Of a DNA stretch of 38,417 nt, positions 9,089 to 16,532 are shown one piece after another (positions within the stretch are counted from its first letter, which is position 1; the number at the start of each line of letters is the position of its first letter). Source of the DNA: a virus; the IMG/VR virus record IMGVR_UViG_3300035703_000204, positions 1-38,417 of that record. The stretch is one strand, 5' to 3'. A program made the position numbers and the translations under genes. Under the pieces are notes generated by a model. It was not told the origin of the DNA, made no database searches, and saw nothing but the letters and a program-made list of their open reading frames with translations.

Positions 9089-9397
9089 TCAACTCACGAT
9101 TGAAACCAAATCATCCAGTGCCTGTTCGGCTTCGTTCTGCGTTTGCGGTTCGAACTGCGGTGCGAGGTCCTTCGGAGTTCGCTTGTCCTTGTAGTCCGAC
9201 CACTGCTGAATCATGTGGTAGGTCTGATGCGAAATGTCGATCGAAGTCCGAGTCGCTCCGATTCCATACATGGCAGCATAGATCGCCCATTCGCGGAGCT
9301 GCCGGACGTTCAGGTGTTCAGTCAGAACGTCCGGGTGAATGCACTTATCGCCGCCGATCGCCAGACACAGCTCAAACTCTAAACGTCGCTGTCTGAC
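9089..9397 (-). CDS. Tail assembly chaperone, frameshift extension (GT part)
   Basis: This is the -1 frame entered from the gene at 9379-9756. The frame is open without stops from 9397 to the TGA at 9091-9089. A -1 slip at 9403-9397 would fuse 120 residues of the short form to about 102 residues here (about 222 in total). The extension contains the pattern HLNVRQLREWAIYAA, which resembles the RQLxEWxAY motif common in T/GT-type chaperone parts. It has no good start of its own: the first ATG (9271) lies well inside and lacks a ribosome-binding site. In lambda and many tailed phages this fusion loads the tape measure protein with tail tube subunits. Confidence 0.85.
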   Translation of the reverse strand, partial: VRQRRLEFELCLAIGGDKCIHPDVLTEHLNVRQLREWAIYAAMYGIGATRTSIDISHQTYHMIQQWSDYKDKRTPKDLAPQFEPQTQNEAEQALDDLVSIVS

Positions 9398-9756
9398 TTT
9401 TTTTCGTCAGTGTCTTCCGCGACCTTGTCTTCGCCGCCGTTGTGCTGGCTGATGATCTTGATCAGCCCAGTCAGCCGGCGAGAACGAACCTTGCTCATCA
9501 GGTTGTAAACGTCATCGACGGACTTGAAGACAGGCTTGCCGTGTTCGTCAATCACAGAGTCCACAATCAGAGCCGCCTGGGCTCTGCGTTCGATCGCCTG
9601 GCTCTTTCCAGCCGATTCGCCGTACTGACGCATCCGAGCCACGGAAACAGACTTGATTCGCACAATCACTTCCGGATCGTCTGGCAGAGGATATTCGCGA
9701 ACATCCTCGACCAAAGCTTCTTCCAGATGTTGAGCACCGAAAAACGTTTTCGACAT
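9379..9756 (-). CDS. Tail assembly chaperone, short form (G-like)
   Basis: 125 residues, with an acidic/lysine-rich end (EDTDEKKSDSDV). It lies directly before the tape measure gene, the fixed place of the G protein in long-tailed phages. The N-terminal part (EEALVEDVREYPLPDDPEV, then IVRIKSVSVARMRQY) has the shape of tail chaperones that recognise the tape measure. Near its end the sequence GAA AAA AAG creates an A-AAA-AAG slippery heptamer, allowing a fraction of ribosomes to make the extended form. The start ATG at 9756 is followed by SKTFFG. It is separated from its upstream gene by the REPIN-like repeat at 9777-9841. Confidence 0.85.
   Translation of the reverse strand: MSKTFFGAQHLEEALVEDVREYPLPDDPEVIVRIKSVSVARMRQYGESAGKSQAIERRAQAALIVDSVIDEHGKPVFKSVDDVYNLMSKVRSRRLTGLIKIISQHNGGEDKVAEDTDEKKSDSDV
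9397..9403 (-). promoter_or_regulatory. Programmed -1 ribosomal frameshift site (A-AAA-AAG)
   Basis: On the minus strand the heptamer A AAA AAG sits in the zero frame (GAA-AAA-AAG) 18 bases before the stop of the short chaperone. It is a known efficient slippery heptamer in bacteria. The -1 frame after the slip is open for 102 codons and carries the expected downstream domain. Confidence 0.85.
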
Positions 9757-9776
9757 GACTGCGATGGCCTTTGAAA

Positions 9777-9841
9777 TGTAGCCCGACCAGTCTCAGGTCG
9801 GGAGTGTGCAGGAATGCCGATCTGAGACAGATCGGCCTACA
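9777..9841. repeat. REPIN-like paired inverted repeat (27-bp arms)
   Basis: Two inverted units, TGTAGCCCGACCAGTCTCAG-type at the left and its imperfect inverted copy at the right, match at 22 of 27 positions. Each unit is itself palindromic (CCGATCT-GAGAC-AGATCGG on the right). The pair fills the 88-base gap between the chaperone start and the upstream gene stop. It resembles an extragenic repeat of REP-doublet type and may also act as a transcript hairpin. Confidence 0.8.
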
Positions 9842-9844
9842 GAA

Positions 9845-10273
9845 TCAGACTTCGTCGGGTTCGTCGGTCTCATCATCCGCGAACGGGTTCGCAGGCTTGT
9901 CGACCAGCTCGTTCAGGTCTGACTGGTACGCTTCCAGCATTGCGCGGATGTACTTCTGGCCTTCCTTGCCGAGCTGTTCGACCAGTTGCGGGTTCTGATG
10001 AAAGCGAAGCAAGCCGGCGACAAACTTTTTGCGACGTGGCGAGTTCTTGAACTTCGCGACCTTTGCCCGGCATTCGTCATCTTCCGGCACTGCAACAGGC
10101 TTGTCGCCCATGCACAGAATCCACGCCCGACGATCATCGACGATTTCGCCTGCCTTGTAGGTCAGGTATTCCGGTTCGTCGTATTTCTCGCCGCGTTTCC
10201 TCGCCAGACGTGCCGCCTGCTTATCGTGCAGAGGATTCACGCCTTCCGCGTCAACCAGTCGCCGTGCTTTCAT
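9845..10273 (-). CDS. Unknown protein between tail tube and chaperone genes
   Basis: 142 residues. It is strongly charged, with a basic first half (KARRLVDAEG, then RLARKRGEKYDEPEY) and an acidic C-terminal end (FADDETDEPDEV). No membrane segment or motif is recognised. It lies between the tail tube gene and the G-like chaperone, where accessory tail or assembly genes occur. The ATG at 10273 is in frame with the ORF start and no better start is apparent. Its closeness to the chaperone genes suggests an assembly role, but this is inferred from position only. Confidence 0.6.
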   Translation of the reverse strand: MKARRLVDAEGVNPLHDKQAARLARKRGEKYDEPEYLTYKAGEIVDDRRAWILCMGDKPVAVPEDDECRAKVAKFKNSPRRKKFVAGLLRFHQNPQLVEQLGKEGQKYIRAMLEAYQSDLNELVDKPANPFADDETDEPDEV

Positions 10274-10320
10274 TGCTTCGCTCGCTCAAACGTTGAGATT
10301 TAGAATTCAGGATCCGAAAT

Positions 10321-10333
10321 GCAGCGAAGCTGC
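10321..10333 (-). terminator. Small hairpin after the tail tube gene
   Basis: On the minus strand GCAGC-TTC-GCTGC lies immediately after the stop codon of the tail tube gene. It has a five-pair stem and no T-run, so it is at best an attenuating or RNA-stabilising hairpin and not a full intrinsic terminator. Confidence 0.35.
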
Positions 10334-10783
10334 TTACGCTGGGTCTTCTTCGTTCAGCAACAGCGGTTCGGAGAACTTGATTTCGACCGCCGCTTTCTGG
10401 CCCGCGCCTTTCTGCAGGTCGATGTCGAACTTGTTAATCCAGAACTTGCAGGTCTCTTCCACGCCGGTCGTGCCGTACTTGATTTTTCCATCCATGACCG
10501 ATGTGTCATCTTCCGGGTCAGCATCCGGATTGAAGCTGATGTGAAGGTACTGATGGACTGCGTTCAGCGGATCCCAGATCAGGTCAAACGTCGCCGTCTG
10601 CTGAGTGAACGTGCCCGAGGGCACTTCGTTTTCGTGCGTCTGATCCAGATCCTTGCGCGACATGCCTTCCTTTTCGCCCATCATGATCTTCAGGTTTTCG
10701 AGACCCGGAATCTTTGTGAGCGTGGTGGCGATCATTACGAACAGAGCGGAGCCCAGAACCTTGTGAGCGGTTGGAATTGTCAT
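10334..10783 (-). CDS. Major tail tube protein (putative)
   Basis: 149 residues. The beta-rich body has the pattern SGTFTQQTATFDLIWDPLN near the middle and VEETCKFWINKFDIDLQKG near the end, consistent with a tail tube monomer in size and position. It lies upstream of the chaperone pair and downstream of two small connector-type genes, the usual order in siphoviruses. The ATG at 10783 follows an AGGATTAGG stretch. The 60-base gap after its stop contains a short hairpin (GCAGC-TTC-GCTGC, 10321-10333 on the minus strand), as often seen after a highly expressed tube gene. Confidence 0.7.
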   Translation of the reverse strand: MTIPTAHKVLGSALFVMIATTLTKIPGLENLKIMMGEKEGMSRKDLDQTHENEVPSGTFTQQTATFDLIWDPLNAVHQYLHISFNPDADPEDDTSVMDGKIKYGTTGVEETCKFWINKFDIDLQKGAGQKAAVEIKFSEPLLLNEEDPA

Positions 10784-10786
10784 GGC

Positions 10787-11089
10787 CTAATCCTGTAAAA
10801 ACGTGTTGAGTCGATCGATCACGTACTGCCGAGTCAGAGGCCGAATGTTTGCCCACTGCCGCGTTAGTAGTTCCTCTGTTTTGGTTCCTGCGATGCGATA
10901 CTTGCGAGCGAAGTCAAAGCCGATTTCGCCCCGTGTTCCTTGAATCTTGCTGTAGACAGATTCGCGTGTTTTTGTGCGACTGGCTGGAAGTTGTTGCTTA
11001 AGTGCCAGTGCTGCCTTTGCCGTCGCAGTTTTCACGATGCGATGTACTTCCGCCTCGAGTTCGTCAGCCAGATTGAAGATTGTCGTCAT
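10787..11089 (-). CDS. Tail completion / head-tail joining protein (putative)
   Basis: 100 residues from the ATG at 11089, which overlaps the upstream stop as ATGA. It is helical and basic (ADELEAEVHRIVKTATAKAA; later TRQYVIDRLNTFLQD). Small helical proteins in this place, between the connector and the tube gene, commonly act as tail completion or neck factors. The family could not be recognised with certainty. An alternative start four codons upstream (11101) is inside the previous gene and lacks a better ribosome-binding site. Confidence 0.5.
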   Translation of the reverse strand: MTTIFNLADELEAEVHRIVKTATAKAALALKQQLPASRTKTRESVYSKIQGTRGEIGFDFARKYRIAGTKTEELLTRQWANIRPLTRQYVIDRLNTFLQD

Positions 11090-11475
11090 GGTTCGTGCCA
11101 AACTGCCTGATTGCCATCGATGTCGAACAGGTTCGAATGCTTGCCCGAGGCTTCGGCTTCCTGCGTTCGGATCTCAACGCGAAACGTGCCGGCTTTAATT
11201 TCCGACACATGAACGATGTTCCAGGTCCGTGTTTGCACTGTGGCCGTCGTGCTGTCCTTCGCGGTGGCGTGGTAGCTTTCCGGCAAACGCAGAACGCCCG
11301 ACTGATCGGCCGGACCGTTGCCTACGATGCCGGCGTTTGCCGGATCGATGGAAACCACTGCGTCCGGTATTTCGGCCGAAATAGTTCCGTCAGCGTTAAA
11401 CAGTGTGACCGCTTCTCCGCGCAGACTCCGCGTAACGCCGCGGCAGACTGTGCTAATCTGAGAAGTGATCGACAT
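11086..11475 (-). CDS. Head-tail connector protein (putative)
   Basis: 129 residues, starting with ATG at 11475, three bases after the stop of the upstream gene. The body is beta-rich (IPDAVVSIDPANAGIVGNG; later KAGTFRVEIRTQEAEASG), in line with a stopper or connector of the neck. It lies between a capsid cement-like gene and a tail completion-like gene, which is the usual location. The family is not recognised. It contains a perfect 16-bp palindrome (TATTTCGGCCGAAATA) at 11368-11383, one of the ParB-site-like copies. Confidence 0.5.
   Translation of the reverse strand: MSITSQISTVCRGVTRSLRGEAVTLFNADGTISAEIPDAVVSIDPANAGIVGNGPADQSGVLRLPESYHATAKDSTTATVQTRTWNIVHVSEIKAGTFRVEIRTQEAEASGKHSNLFDIDGNQAVWHEP
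11369..11382. promoter_or_regulatory. Dispersed palindrome, ParB-site-like (copy 2)
   Basis: ATTTCGGCCGAAAT, fully symmetric and extended to 16 bp (11368-11383), inside the connector gene. Same arms as the site upstream of parB. Confidence 0.5.
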
Positions 11476-11478
11476 TGT

Positions 11479-11703
11479 TCAATCCTTGTTCTCGAAATGC
11501 CCAACTCGCATCGACAGCTTGCTCACTTCCTGATGAAGCGTTTCCACTCGAGCAAACAGTTCCTTTCGGTCCTTTTTGCAGTCGTTAAGCTCGCCACGGA
11601 ACCATGCCCAAACGGATGTCACAGAAGCGACGATAGCCGTGCCGACCGCGGTGAGAACACCTGGAGCGGCGAGGGCGTCTGTTGTTTGTGCGATGATGTC
11701 CAT
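11479..11703 (-). CDS. Small membrane protein with C-terminal coiled coil
   Basis: 74 residues from the ATG at 11703; an ATG three codons upstream (11712) is an equal alternative. One hydrophobic segment (VLTAVGTAIVASVTSVWAWF) is followed by a charged helical part (CKKDRKELFARVETLHQEVS) with heptad spacing. This one-membrane-span plus coiled-coil layout is shared with some phage holin-like or lysis accessory proteins. It is unusual in the middle of the head-tail genes, so it may be a moron or an ejection-related membrane protein. Function not known. Confidence 0.55.
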   Translation of the reverse strand: MDIIAQTTDALAAPGVLTAVGTAIVASVTSVWAWFRGELNDCKKDRKELFARVETLHQEVSKLSMRVGHFENKD

Positions 11704-11746
11704 GGCGAGCATTTCCAGAAAGGCGTTTGACGATCCGCCTGAAAGA

Positions 11747-12211
11747 TCAGGCGAGCTGCAGAACGGAAACAATCATAGAGGCCGTCGAAGCGTTTGAGGC
11801 ACCGGTTTTGGTAGCTCTGACTCGCACGTACCGCAGAACGTTAGTCGGCAGTCGGAAACGACGGGTTAAAGCGACATCGCCGGCACCTCCGGCACCGGTC
11901 TGGACGCCAATCGATCCGTAAAGGACTGTTGTGGATCCGAACCCGGACGTCGCAGACATCTCAACCGAATAGGTGATCGTTTGCGTGTCTCCAAGTTGCG
12001 TAGTCGTGAGCGCTGGGACAGTGAGCTCAAATTCGATCGGTGCCAGAAAATCACCGGGCGGGGTTGATTCCAGATCGATTACCGTCGAAGTCGTTGCGGC
12101 TGCACCGTTGGGCAGGGCATTGGTAAAGATCAGGGATTTGTCACGCAGACCGACAACAGTGCCGAGACAAAGCATCAGCGCGGACAGAATGAGAAGCAGT
12201 GTAGGGCTCAT
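11747..12211 (-). CDS. Capsid cement/decoration-like protein
   Basis: 154 residues from the ATG at 12211, which follows GGAG by seven bases; upstream in-frame codons are rejected for lack of a ribosome-binding site. The body (TTSTVIDLESTPPGDFLAPI ... YVRVRATKTGASNASTA) is Ser/Thr/Gly rich and beta-like. It matches the pattern of small capsid cement proteins (Bbp16-type) that follow the major capsid gene in many phages. Odd feature: the first 22 residues (SPTLLLILSALMLCLGTVVG) are strongly hydrophobic, like a signal or anchor, which is not expected of a cement protein. A later start is possible. Confidence 0.55.
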   Translation of the reverse strand: MSPTLLLILSALMLCLGTVVGLRDKSLIFTNALPNGAAATTSTVIDLESTPPGDFLAPIEFELTVPALTTTQLGDTQTITYSVEMSATSGFGSTTVLYGSIGVQTGAGGAGDVALTRRFRLPTNVLRYVRVRATKTGASNASTASMIVSVLQLA

Positions 12212-12307
12212 TGGAAAACTCCAGTGTTGAAACGATGGAAAGTGAATAGCAGAGCAGGGCAGAGAAGACGCAGCCCGATTCAATCGACCTGCGTCAGGTG
12301 ACGACAC

Positions 12308-13273
12308 TCAGAGCGTCAGCGGTTCGGTGTCAACGATGCTTTCCGTCACAACAATCGGAATGCCTTCGTAATCGGTCGGAGTCGGAGCTTCGCGGCCCGT
12401 GTCGTTGGTGGCGGTTCGCGAGTCTCGCAGTTGTCGGCGCGAACGCTTTGTCATGAACAACGCATCCGGACGAACGCCAACCGGGAACTTTTCAAGCAGT
12501 GCTGAAAGCCGTGCGTCCGTCAGACGGCAGCCGGAATCTTCAGTGAGCTTGCGGATGCGAGCGATGAACCGAGGGCTTGAAACCTGCAGGCCAGGGTACA
12601 GGAACATTTCCTGAAAGTACGCGGTGTAAGGATTGCCATCAGTGTCGCGCACATCGCGTTCGCTTACTTCGGTCGGAAGCATCGAACCATTGGCCCCGTA
12701 AACCCACTGAACAGCCTTGCTGCCGAACTTGACCGCCCAAACGCTGGAACCAGTGTTTGCAGTTGTACCGCCGGCATCAACCAGGAAGTTGGCGTCCACG
12801 ACGTCCAGCAATCCGTTGAAGCCTTTGGCGTGTCCGCCCAGCGCGATTCCCGCGGCTGATCGGCCGTAATAGAACTGGCGCCCGAGCTGCTGCATACCGG
12901 CTTCCAGATGGCCGGCCGCTTCGTCGGCCATTAGAACCTGCCATCCGTCCTCCGACTTGTCGGCAATAGCCTTGTCCACGTCCCAGCGTGGGTTCATGAT
13001 GAAGGTTTCAACGATACGGTTTTCGTATCGTGACTTCAGGCCTGTGCTGCCCTGATTGCCGTCGCGGAAACCGACAACAGGCAAACTAGTTCGAATCAAC
13101 GTCTTGTAAGACGTTCCGACGATGGTTCGAGATTCGCCGATGCCTGGGATGGCAACGCCGGTTTCTGGATGAACGCCCGACACTTCCGGAACGGCCCTTG
13201 TCGCTTCTTCAATCATCCCAACGGTTGCGTCTGATCCGTTGCGTTTGGCAATGTCAAGGATTGTGAGTCCCAT
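12308..13273 (-). CDS. Major capsid protein
   Basis: 321 residues with a good GAAGG ribosome-binding site before the ATG at 13273. It follows the protease/scaffold gene and precedes the cement-like gene. Its sequence fits a phage major capsid protein of HK97-type fold: an N-terminal helix-rich arm, a central region (GSSVWAVKFGSKAVQWVYG near residue 185) and a C-terminal segment ending in EGIPIVVTESI, a form common in capsid subunits that end in a 'P-I-x-V-T-D/E' strand. No separate scaffold gene is seen, consistent with fusion of scaffold to the protease upstream. Confidence 0.85.
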   Translation of the reverse strand: MGLTILDIAKRNGSDATVGMIEEATRAVPEVSGVHPETGVAIPGIGESRTIVGTSYKTLIRTSLPVVGFRDGNQGSTGLKSRYENRIVETFIMNPRWDVDKAIADKSEDGWQVLMADEAAGHLEAGMQQLGRQFYYGRSAAGIALGGHAKGFNGLLDVVDANFLVDAGGTTANTGSSVWAVKFGSKAVQWVYGANGSMLPTEVSERDVRDTDGNPYTAYFQEMFLYPGLQVSSPRFIARIRKLTEDSGCRLTDARLSALLEKFPVGVRPDALFMTKRSRRQLRDSRTATNDTGREAPTPTDYEGIPIVVTESIVDTEPLTL

Positions 13274-13368
13274 GATTGTTTTCCTTCAAAATGGTTTCGG
13301 TGTGTGAGACGCGAAAGCCCGGAAAACTGTCTGCCGTAATCATGCGAGGGGAAAGCCCCGCGAGCGGT
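13274..13368 (-). promoter_or_regulatory. Leader region of the capsid gene with a small hairpin
   Basis: A 95-base gap without a gene separates the protease/scaffold stop from the capsid start. On the minus strand the segment 13361-13344 can fold into a six-pair GC stem with one bulge (GCGGGG-CTTTC-CCCTCGC). No T-run follows, so it is more likely an attenuator or processing hairpin than a terminator. A capsid-specific promoter could lie here but no convincing -35/-10 pair was seen. Confidence 0.35.
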
Positions 13369-14439
13369 CTATTCTTTGCCGCGGAGTTTCATGGATGCCG
13401 CGAACGCAGCACGTGCGGGAGTCGTCGCCAGTGAAAACTGAGTTGTCTTTTCATCGACAACAGTTTTCTCCGCTGGCTTGCCATCGGTGCCGACGGGTGT
13501 TTCCTGGCCGAGAGCAGTGGTGGCGAACTGCTTTAGCTTAGCTTCGAGGTCTGCGATTGTCGCATCCTTCGCCGCCACGGTAGTCGCAAACTGCTTCAGT
13601 TCCTCACGAGCGGCATCACGTTCGTGAAGTGCAAACTGATACCGAGCGGCATCGAGTGACAGCCCAGCCGTCAAGAACTCGGTTCCCTTCGGTCCGAATT
13701 CCGCGCTGAACTGCTTCAGCGTTTCGATGCTGACGTGATTCGCTGGCACCTGTGCAAACTGCTGAGTCGATTCCGCCGGAGCGGTGGCACCTGCAGCGGG
13801 TGCCGTTCCTGTGGACTTGGTCACTTCGTCGGTCTCCGTCGAAGGTGTCATGATGAAGACCGAAACGGTTTCAGTCTCAGATTGTGATTCAGAAAACTGC
13901 GTTCGTGTGTCACGATCGACACCGTAACGGCAGATTGACGCAGCTCGCAGAGGCCACTTTCGAACGACATAGCCCGGCCCCGCGAACTGCATGTCATTCA
14001 CGGCAGTGGTGACACCGTCCGGAACGTACTCGAGTTCGACGTCTGTTCCGTACCAATCGATTGAAGATTCGTACGGAACTCCGGCCTTGCCCTTCTTGCT
14101 GACTTCGTCCGCTTTGTCGCCTTGTTCCACAACGATCAAAGCCCCGGACAATTCCAGCCCTGCTTCAGTAATTGCGAACTGGTTCGCGTAACCCAGGACT
14201 GCGTCAAAGTCGTGGGTGTAATCGATCGTGATTCCCTGTTCTCGCCACTGCATGCCGGCGAAGTCGTGGACGATCCGCCCCCAGTAGTAGTGATCGACCG
14301 GAGCTTTCGACCTGGCCAGCATGCTAAACGGCCGAACGTCCGTACCTTCGCCAACGTCGGCGAACCGCATTGTCGCCGGCATGGCGAAACGCATGGCTTC
14401 CTTTGGCACTGCTGACGGGTCTACTGTTTTCAGCGTCAT
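13369..14439 (-). CDS. Prohead protease fused to scaffold domain
   Basis: 356 residues, starting at ATGA overlapping the portal stop. The N-terminal half has the features of a phage prohead serine protease: a TIDYTHDFDAVLGYA segment with H76, and YESSIDWYG with S125/S126, separated by a GLELSGALIV strand. The C-terminal half (from about 205) is Ala/Thr/Gln rich, then a charged helical region (DAAREELKQFATTVAAKDAT), which fits a scaffold that the capsid assembles on. The protein therefore probably cleaves capsid and scaffold during head maturation. An internal ATG (MTPSTETDEVTK, near 13850) could yield a scaffold-only product as in lambda-type phages, though its ribosome-binding site is weak. 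Confidence 0.78.
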   Translation of the reverse strand: MTLKTVDPSAVPKEAMRFAMPATMRFADVGEGTDVRPFSMLARSKAPVDHYYWGRIVHDFAGMQWREQGITIDYTHDFDAVLGYANQFAITEAGLELSGALIVVEQGDKADEVSKKGKAGVPYESSIDWYGTDVELEYVPDGVTTAVNDMQFAGPGYVVRKWPLRAASICRYGVDRDTRTQFSESQSETETVSVFIMTPSTETDEVTKSTGTAPAAGATAPAESTQQFAQVPANHVSIETLKQFSAEFGPKGTEFLTAGLSLDAARYQFALHERDAAREELKQFATTVAAKDATIADLEAKLKQFATTALGQETPVGTDGKPAEKTVVDEKTTQFSLATTPARAAFAASMKLRGKE

Positions 14440-16010
14440 GCCACCACCTCCGGAGCCGGTTTTTGTGGCTTTGCTGCCTGTTCAAACGCGAGCGACAACG
14501 GCAACTTTGCCGGCTGGAATGCGAGCGTGAAGCCCAGTTCTTTCGCCGCTGCAAATTCTGCCTGCAGACGTTCGAGATTGTCCGTCCAGATGCCGAGTCC
14601 GCGTTCGTCGCAGATTTGCTGCAGCGTCTTCAGGCCGGCCGCGGCCGCCATCAGATCAACAGTCAGTTCTTCCTGTGGATTCCACCACGGCATACCGCGA
14701 GGCACCCACTTCCAGCGCAGATCGGACTCAGACATTCCGCGAGGCAGGACTAGTTCGCCAGTTCCACCGAAGGAAGTCGGCAGCATCCATCGGCGATTCC
14801 GCCAGATGGTGTATCGTCGATGGAGTTCGAGCTGGTCTTCGCGTTTGTAGACGCAGGCCCGATCATACTGCAGCCAGGCTGCCTTCGATCCAAAGAAGTT
14901 GGTTCGCGATTCGTCGAAGAAGTTGAAGGGCAGGTCGAGTGCCTTGATTGCAATCGCAATCGACAGCATCAGGAATTCCTGCTGATTAGCAGACGGGTTG
15001 CCGGACTGAATCAGCTTCACGTCTTCACCGACGTTCAAATCGAAACCTTTGATGTCCTGGCCGAGATCATACGACGGCGGAGGCCCGGCCTCTTCAGCGG
15101 TTGCCGCTGCCGTTTCATCTTCGTTCTCCGGATCTCCGTCGTAACCGAATTCATCCGCGAGACTTTCAGAGGCCTTGTCGCGAATAAACGCAACGCCGAA
15201 AATCTGTTCGAGCTTTACTTTGGCCTGCATTAAGGCCTTGATTTCATAGACGTCCCGAAAGTCCGACAAAGCGGCCGCAACGGGACTGATGCCGCGAATT
15301 TGATCGAAACGGCCTTCGAACGAGCCCAGCAGAAACATCTGCCCAGCCGGCACGATGCGTTCAGTCTTTACGTTGTACTGATCGCGATCTTCCAGACAGT
15401 ACGCTAACGCTCTACGCCCGGCGCCTTTCTTGATTCCCTGTTCCCAACGCTGCGCATCAGCTCGAGCAACCATTTGAGGATTGCGAACCATGTGCGATTC
15501 AATGCCTTGCAGATGCCCGGAACGAAGCGTCAGCAGTCCGCAGTCTCCGTCAAGAGTCTTGCGAACTTCCGCGAGTCGTCGCAAACGGTTCCAGGAATGC
15601 CGCCCGCCGATGTCGCAGTTTTCCGGCATGCAATCACGGGTCATCAGCTCCGACCATTCGCGGTTCAAGCCTTTGTCTTTGGTGTTTGGCTGGAAGTCGA
15701 AAAGCGTCGTGTAGTCCAGATGCCGGCGAACAGCCCATGCGAACAGAACCGCGTTGCGATGAAGATCGATCGCATTGGCAGAAAGCTTGATTCTCGCAGT
15801 TCGGTCGAGGACCTTGTCTTCAGAACGGATCTGAGCGCCTGCAGAACGGCGATGTTTTGACGGCGTCACCGCGTCATAGGTATCTCCGGAAGTTGCGGAG
15901 GCGAACTGGTAGGGACTCGGTCCAATGTCAGTGGTGAAACAACCTGGCATTGACTGGTTCATGTTGAGCCCTGAAATGAGCAGGCCGAAGAGTGCCAGTA
16001 GAAAAGGCAT
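14436..16010 (-). CDS. Portal protein (lambda type)
   Basis: 524 residues. It follows the gpW-like gene and overlaps the protease gene by ATGA. The region GRFDQIRGISPVAAALSDFR (near residue 235), followed by DVYEIKALMQAKVKLEQIFG, matches the signature of lambda-type portals (RGVSPxAAxL and a long helix before AxI). Portals form the dodecameric ring at the packaging vertex. The ATG at 16010 comes directly after the upstream TGA with a GGGAGG ribosome-binding site. The first 16 residues (PFLLALFGLLISGLN) are hydrophobic, which is odd for a portal; a second ATG at residue 17 would remove them. Confidence 0.85.
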   Translation of the reverse strand: MPFLLALFGLLISGLNMNQSMPGCFTTDIGPSPYQFASATSGDTYDAVTPSKHRRSAGAQIRSEDKVLDRTARIKLSANAIDLHRNAVLFAWAVRRHLDYTTLFDFQPNTKDKGLNREWSELMTRDCMPENCDIGGRHSWNRLRRLAEVRKTLDGDCGLLTLRSGHLQGIESHMVRNPQMVARADAQRWEQGIKKGAGRRALAYCLEDRDQYNVKTERIVPAGQMFLLGSFEGRFDQIRGISPVAAALSDFRDVYEIKALMQAKVKLEQIFGVAFIRDKASESLADEFGYDGDPENEDETAAATAEEAGPPPSYDLGQDIKGFDLNVGEDVKLIQSGNPSANQQEFLMLSIAIAIKALDLPFNFFDESRTNFFGSKAAWLQYDRACVYKREDQLELHRRYTIWRNRRWMLPTSFGGTGELVLPRGMSESDLRWKWVPRGMPWWNPQEELTVDLMAAAAGLKTLQQICDERGLGIWTDNLERLQAEFAAAKELGFTLAFQPAKLPLSLAFEQAAKPQKPAPEVVA

Positions 16011-16214
16011 TCAGCCGCCTCCCATGTTGAAGTTGAAAACTCGATGCCGTTTTGTCTTGCTGCCGAGTCGTTCTTCGAGCCGCTGACGTTCCTGACGCAG
16101 CGTGTCGTGATTGAACGACGTAGATTCGCCGTCTACCGCATTGGAGCTCACTCCCTTCTGCAGGATGGTATCGATGTCCGCGATTCGATCGCGTATTTCT
16201 TGCTGAGTGGCCAT
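16011..16214 (-). CDS. gpW-like head-tail joining protein
   Basis: 67 residues from ATG at 16214; an upstream TTG at 16253 is in frame but lacks a ribosome-binding site. Length and layout match lambda gpW (68 residues): an N-terminal helix (TQQEIRDRIADIDTILQKG), a beta turn (VDGESTSFNHD) and a second helix (LRQERQRLEERLG), ending in a short basic tail and Gly residues. It sits between terminase and portal as in lambda. gpW stabilises packaged DNA and prepares the head for the tail. Confidence 0.72.
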   Translation of the reverse strand: MATQQEIRDRIADIDTILQKGVSSNAVDGESTSFNHDTLRQERQRLEERLGSKTKRHRVFNFNMGGG

Positions 16215-16301
16215 GTGGGCGAGACAGTGCTGTCTAGATTGCAGGCCTTGCAAGATGTCTGGGCGAAGATTTCAAAACAAAACGTGTCGATGACACGTTT
16301 G

Positions 16302-16532
16302 TTACTTGTGAAGCTCGAAGAAAGCATCGAGCCGCTGTTGTCCGCAGTTCGCGCAGCGGGTTCGCTTCATCACCTTGCGGTTGTACTCGCGGCCGTTGTG
16401 AATGCCTGAGATGTCAAGCACGATCGGCGTTCCGAAGTAGGCTTCGCGTTCGGTCGAATCGCACTTTTTGCACCGCGACAACGTGACTTCGGAAACGTCC
16501 TGCGGCTTTTGTTTCTTTGTGGGTTTGCTCAT
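16302..16532 (-). CDS. Zinc-ribbon-like small protein next to terminase
   Basis: 76 residues. The ATG at 16532 overlaps the terminase stop by ATGA. Two CxxC pairs (RCKKCDS and RCANCGQQ) about 40 residues apart make a zinc ribbon. The N-terminus is Lys-rich (SKPTKKQKPQDVSEVT). Coupled translation with the terminase suggests a packaging or DNA-binding helper role. The segment 16215-16301 between this gene and gpW holds no gene and no clear signal. Confidence 0.6.
   Translation of the reverse strand: MSKPTKKQKPQDVSEVTLSRCKKCDSTEREAYFGTPIVLDISGIHNGREYNRKVMKRTRCANCGQQRLDAFFELHK

Noticed and set aside
7849-9396. 515-codon open frame on the plus strand opposite the tape measure gene
   Set aside because: It lies antisense to a well supported tape measure and chaperone gene, is Arg/His/Cys/Ser-rich, and has no ribosome site. 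Long antisense frames are common in this GC-rich genome.
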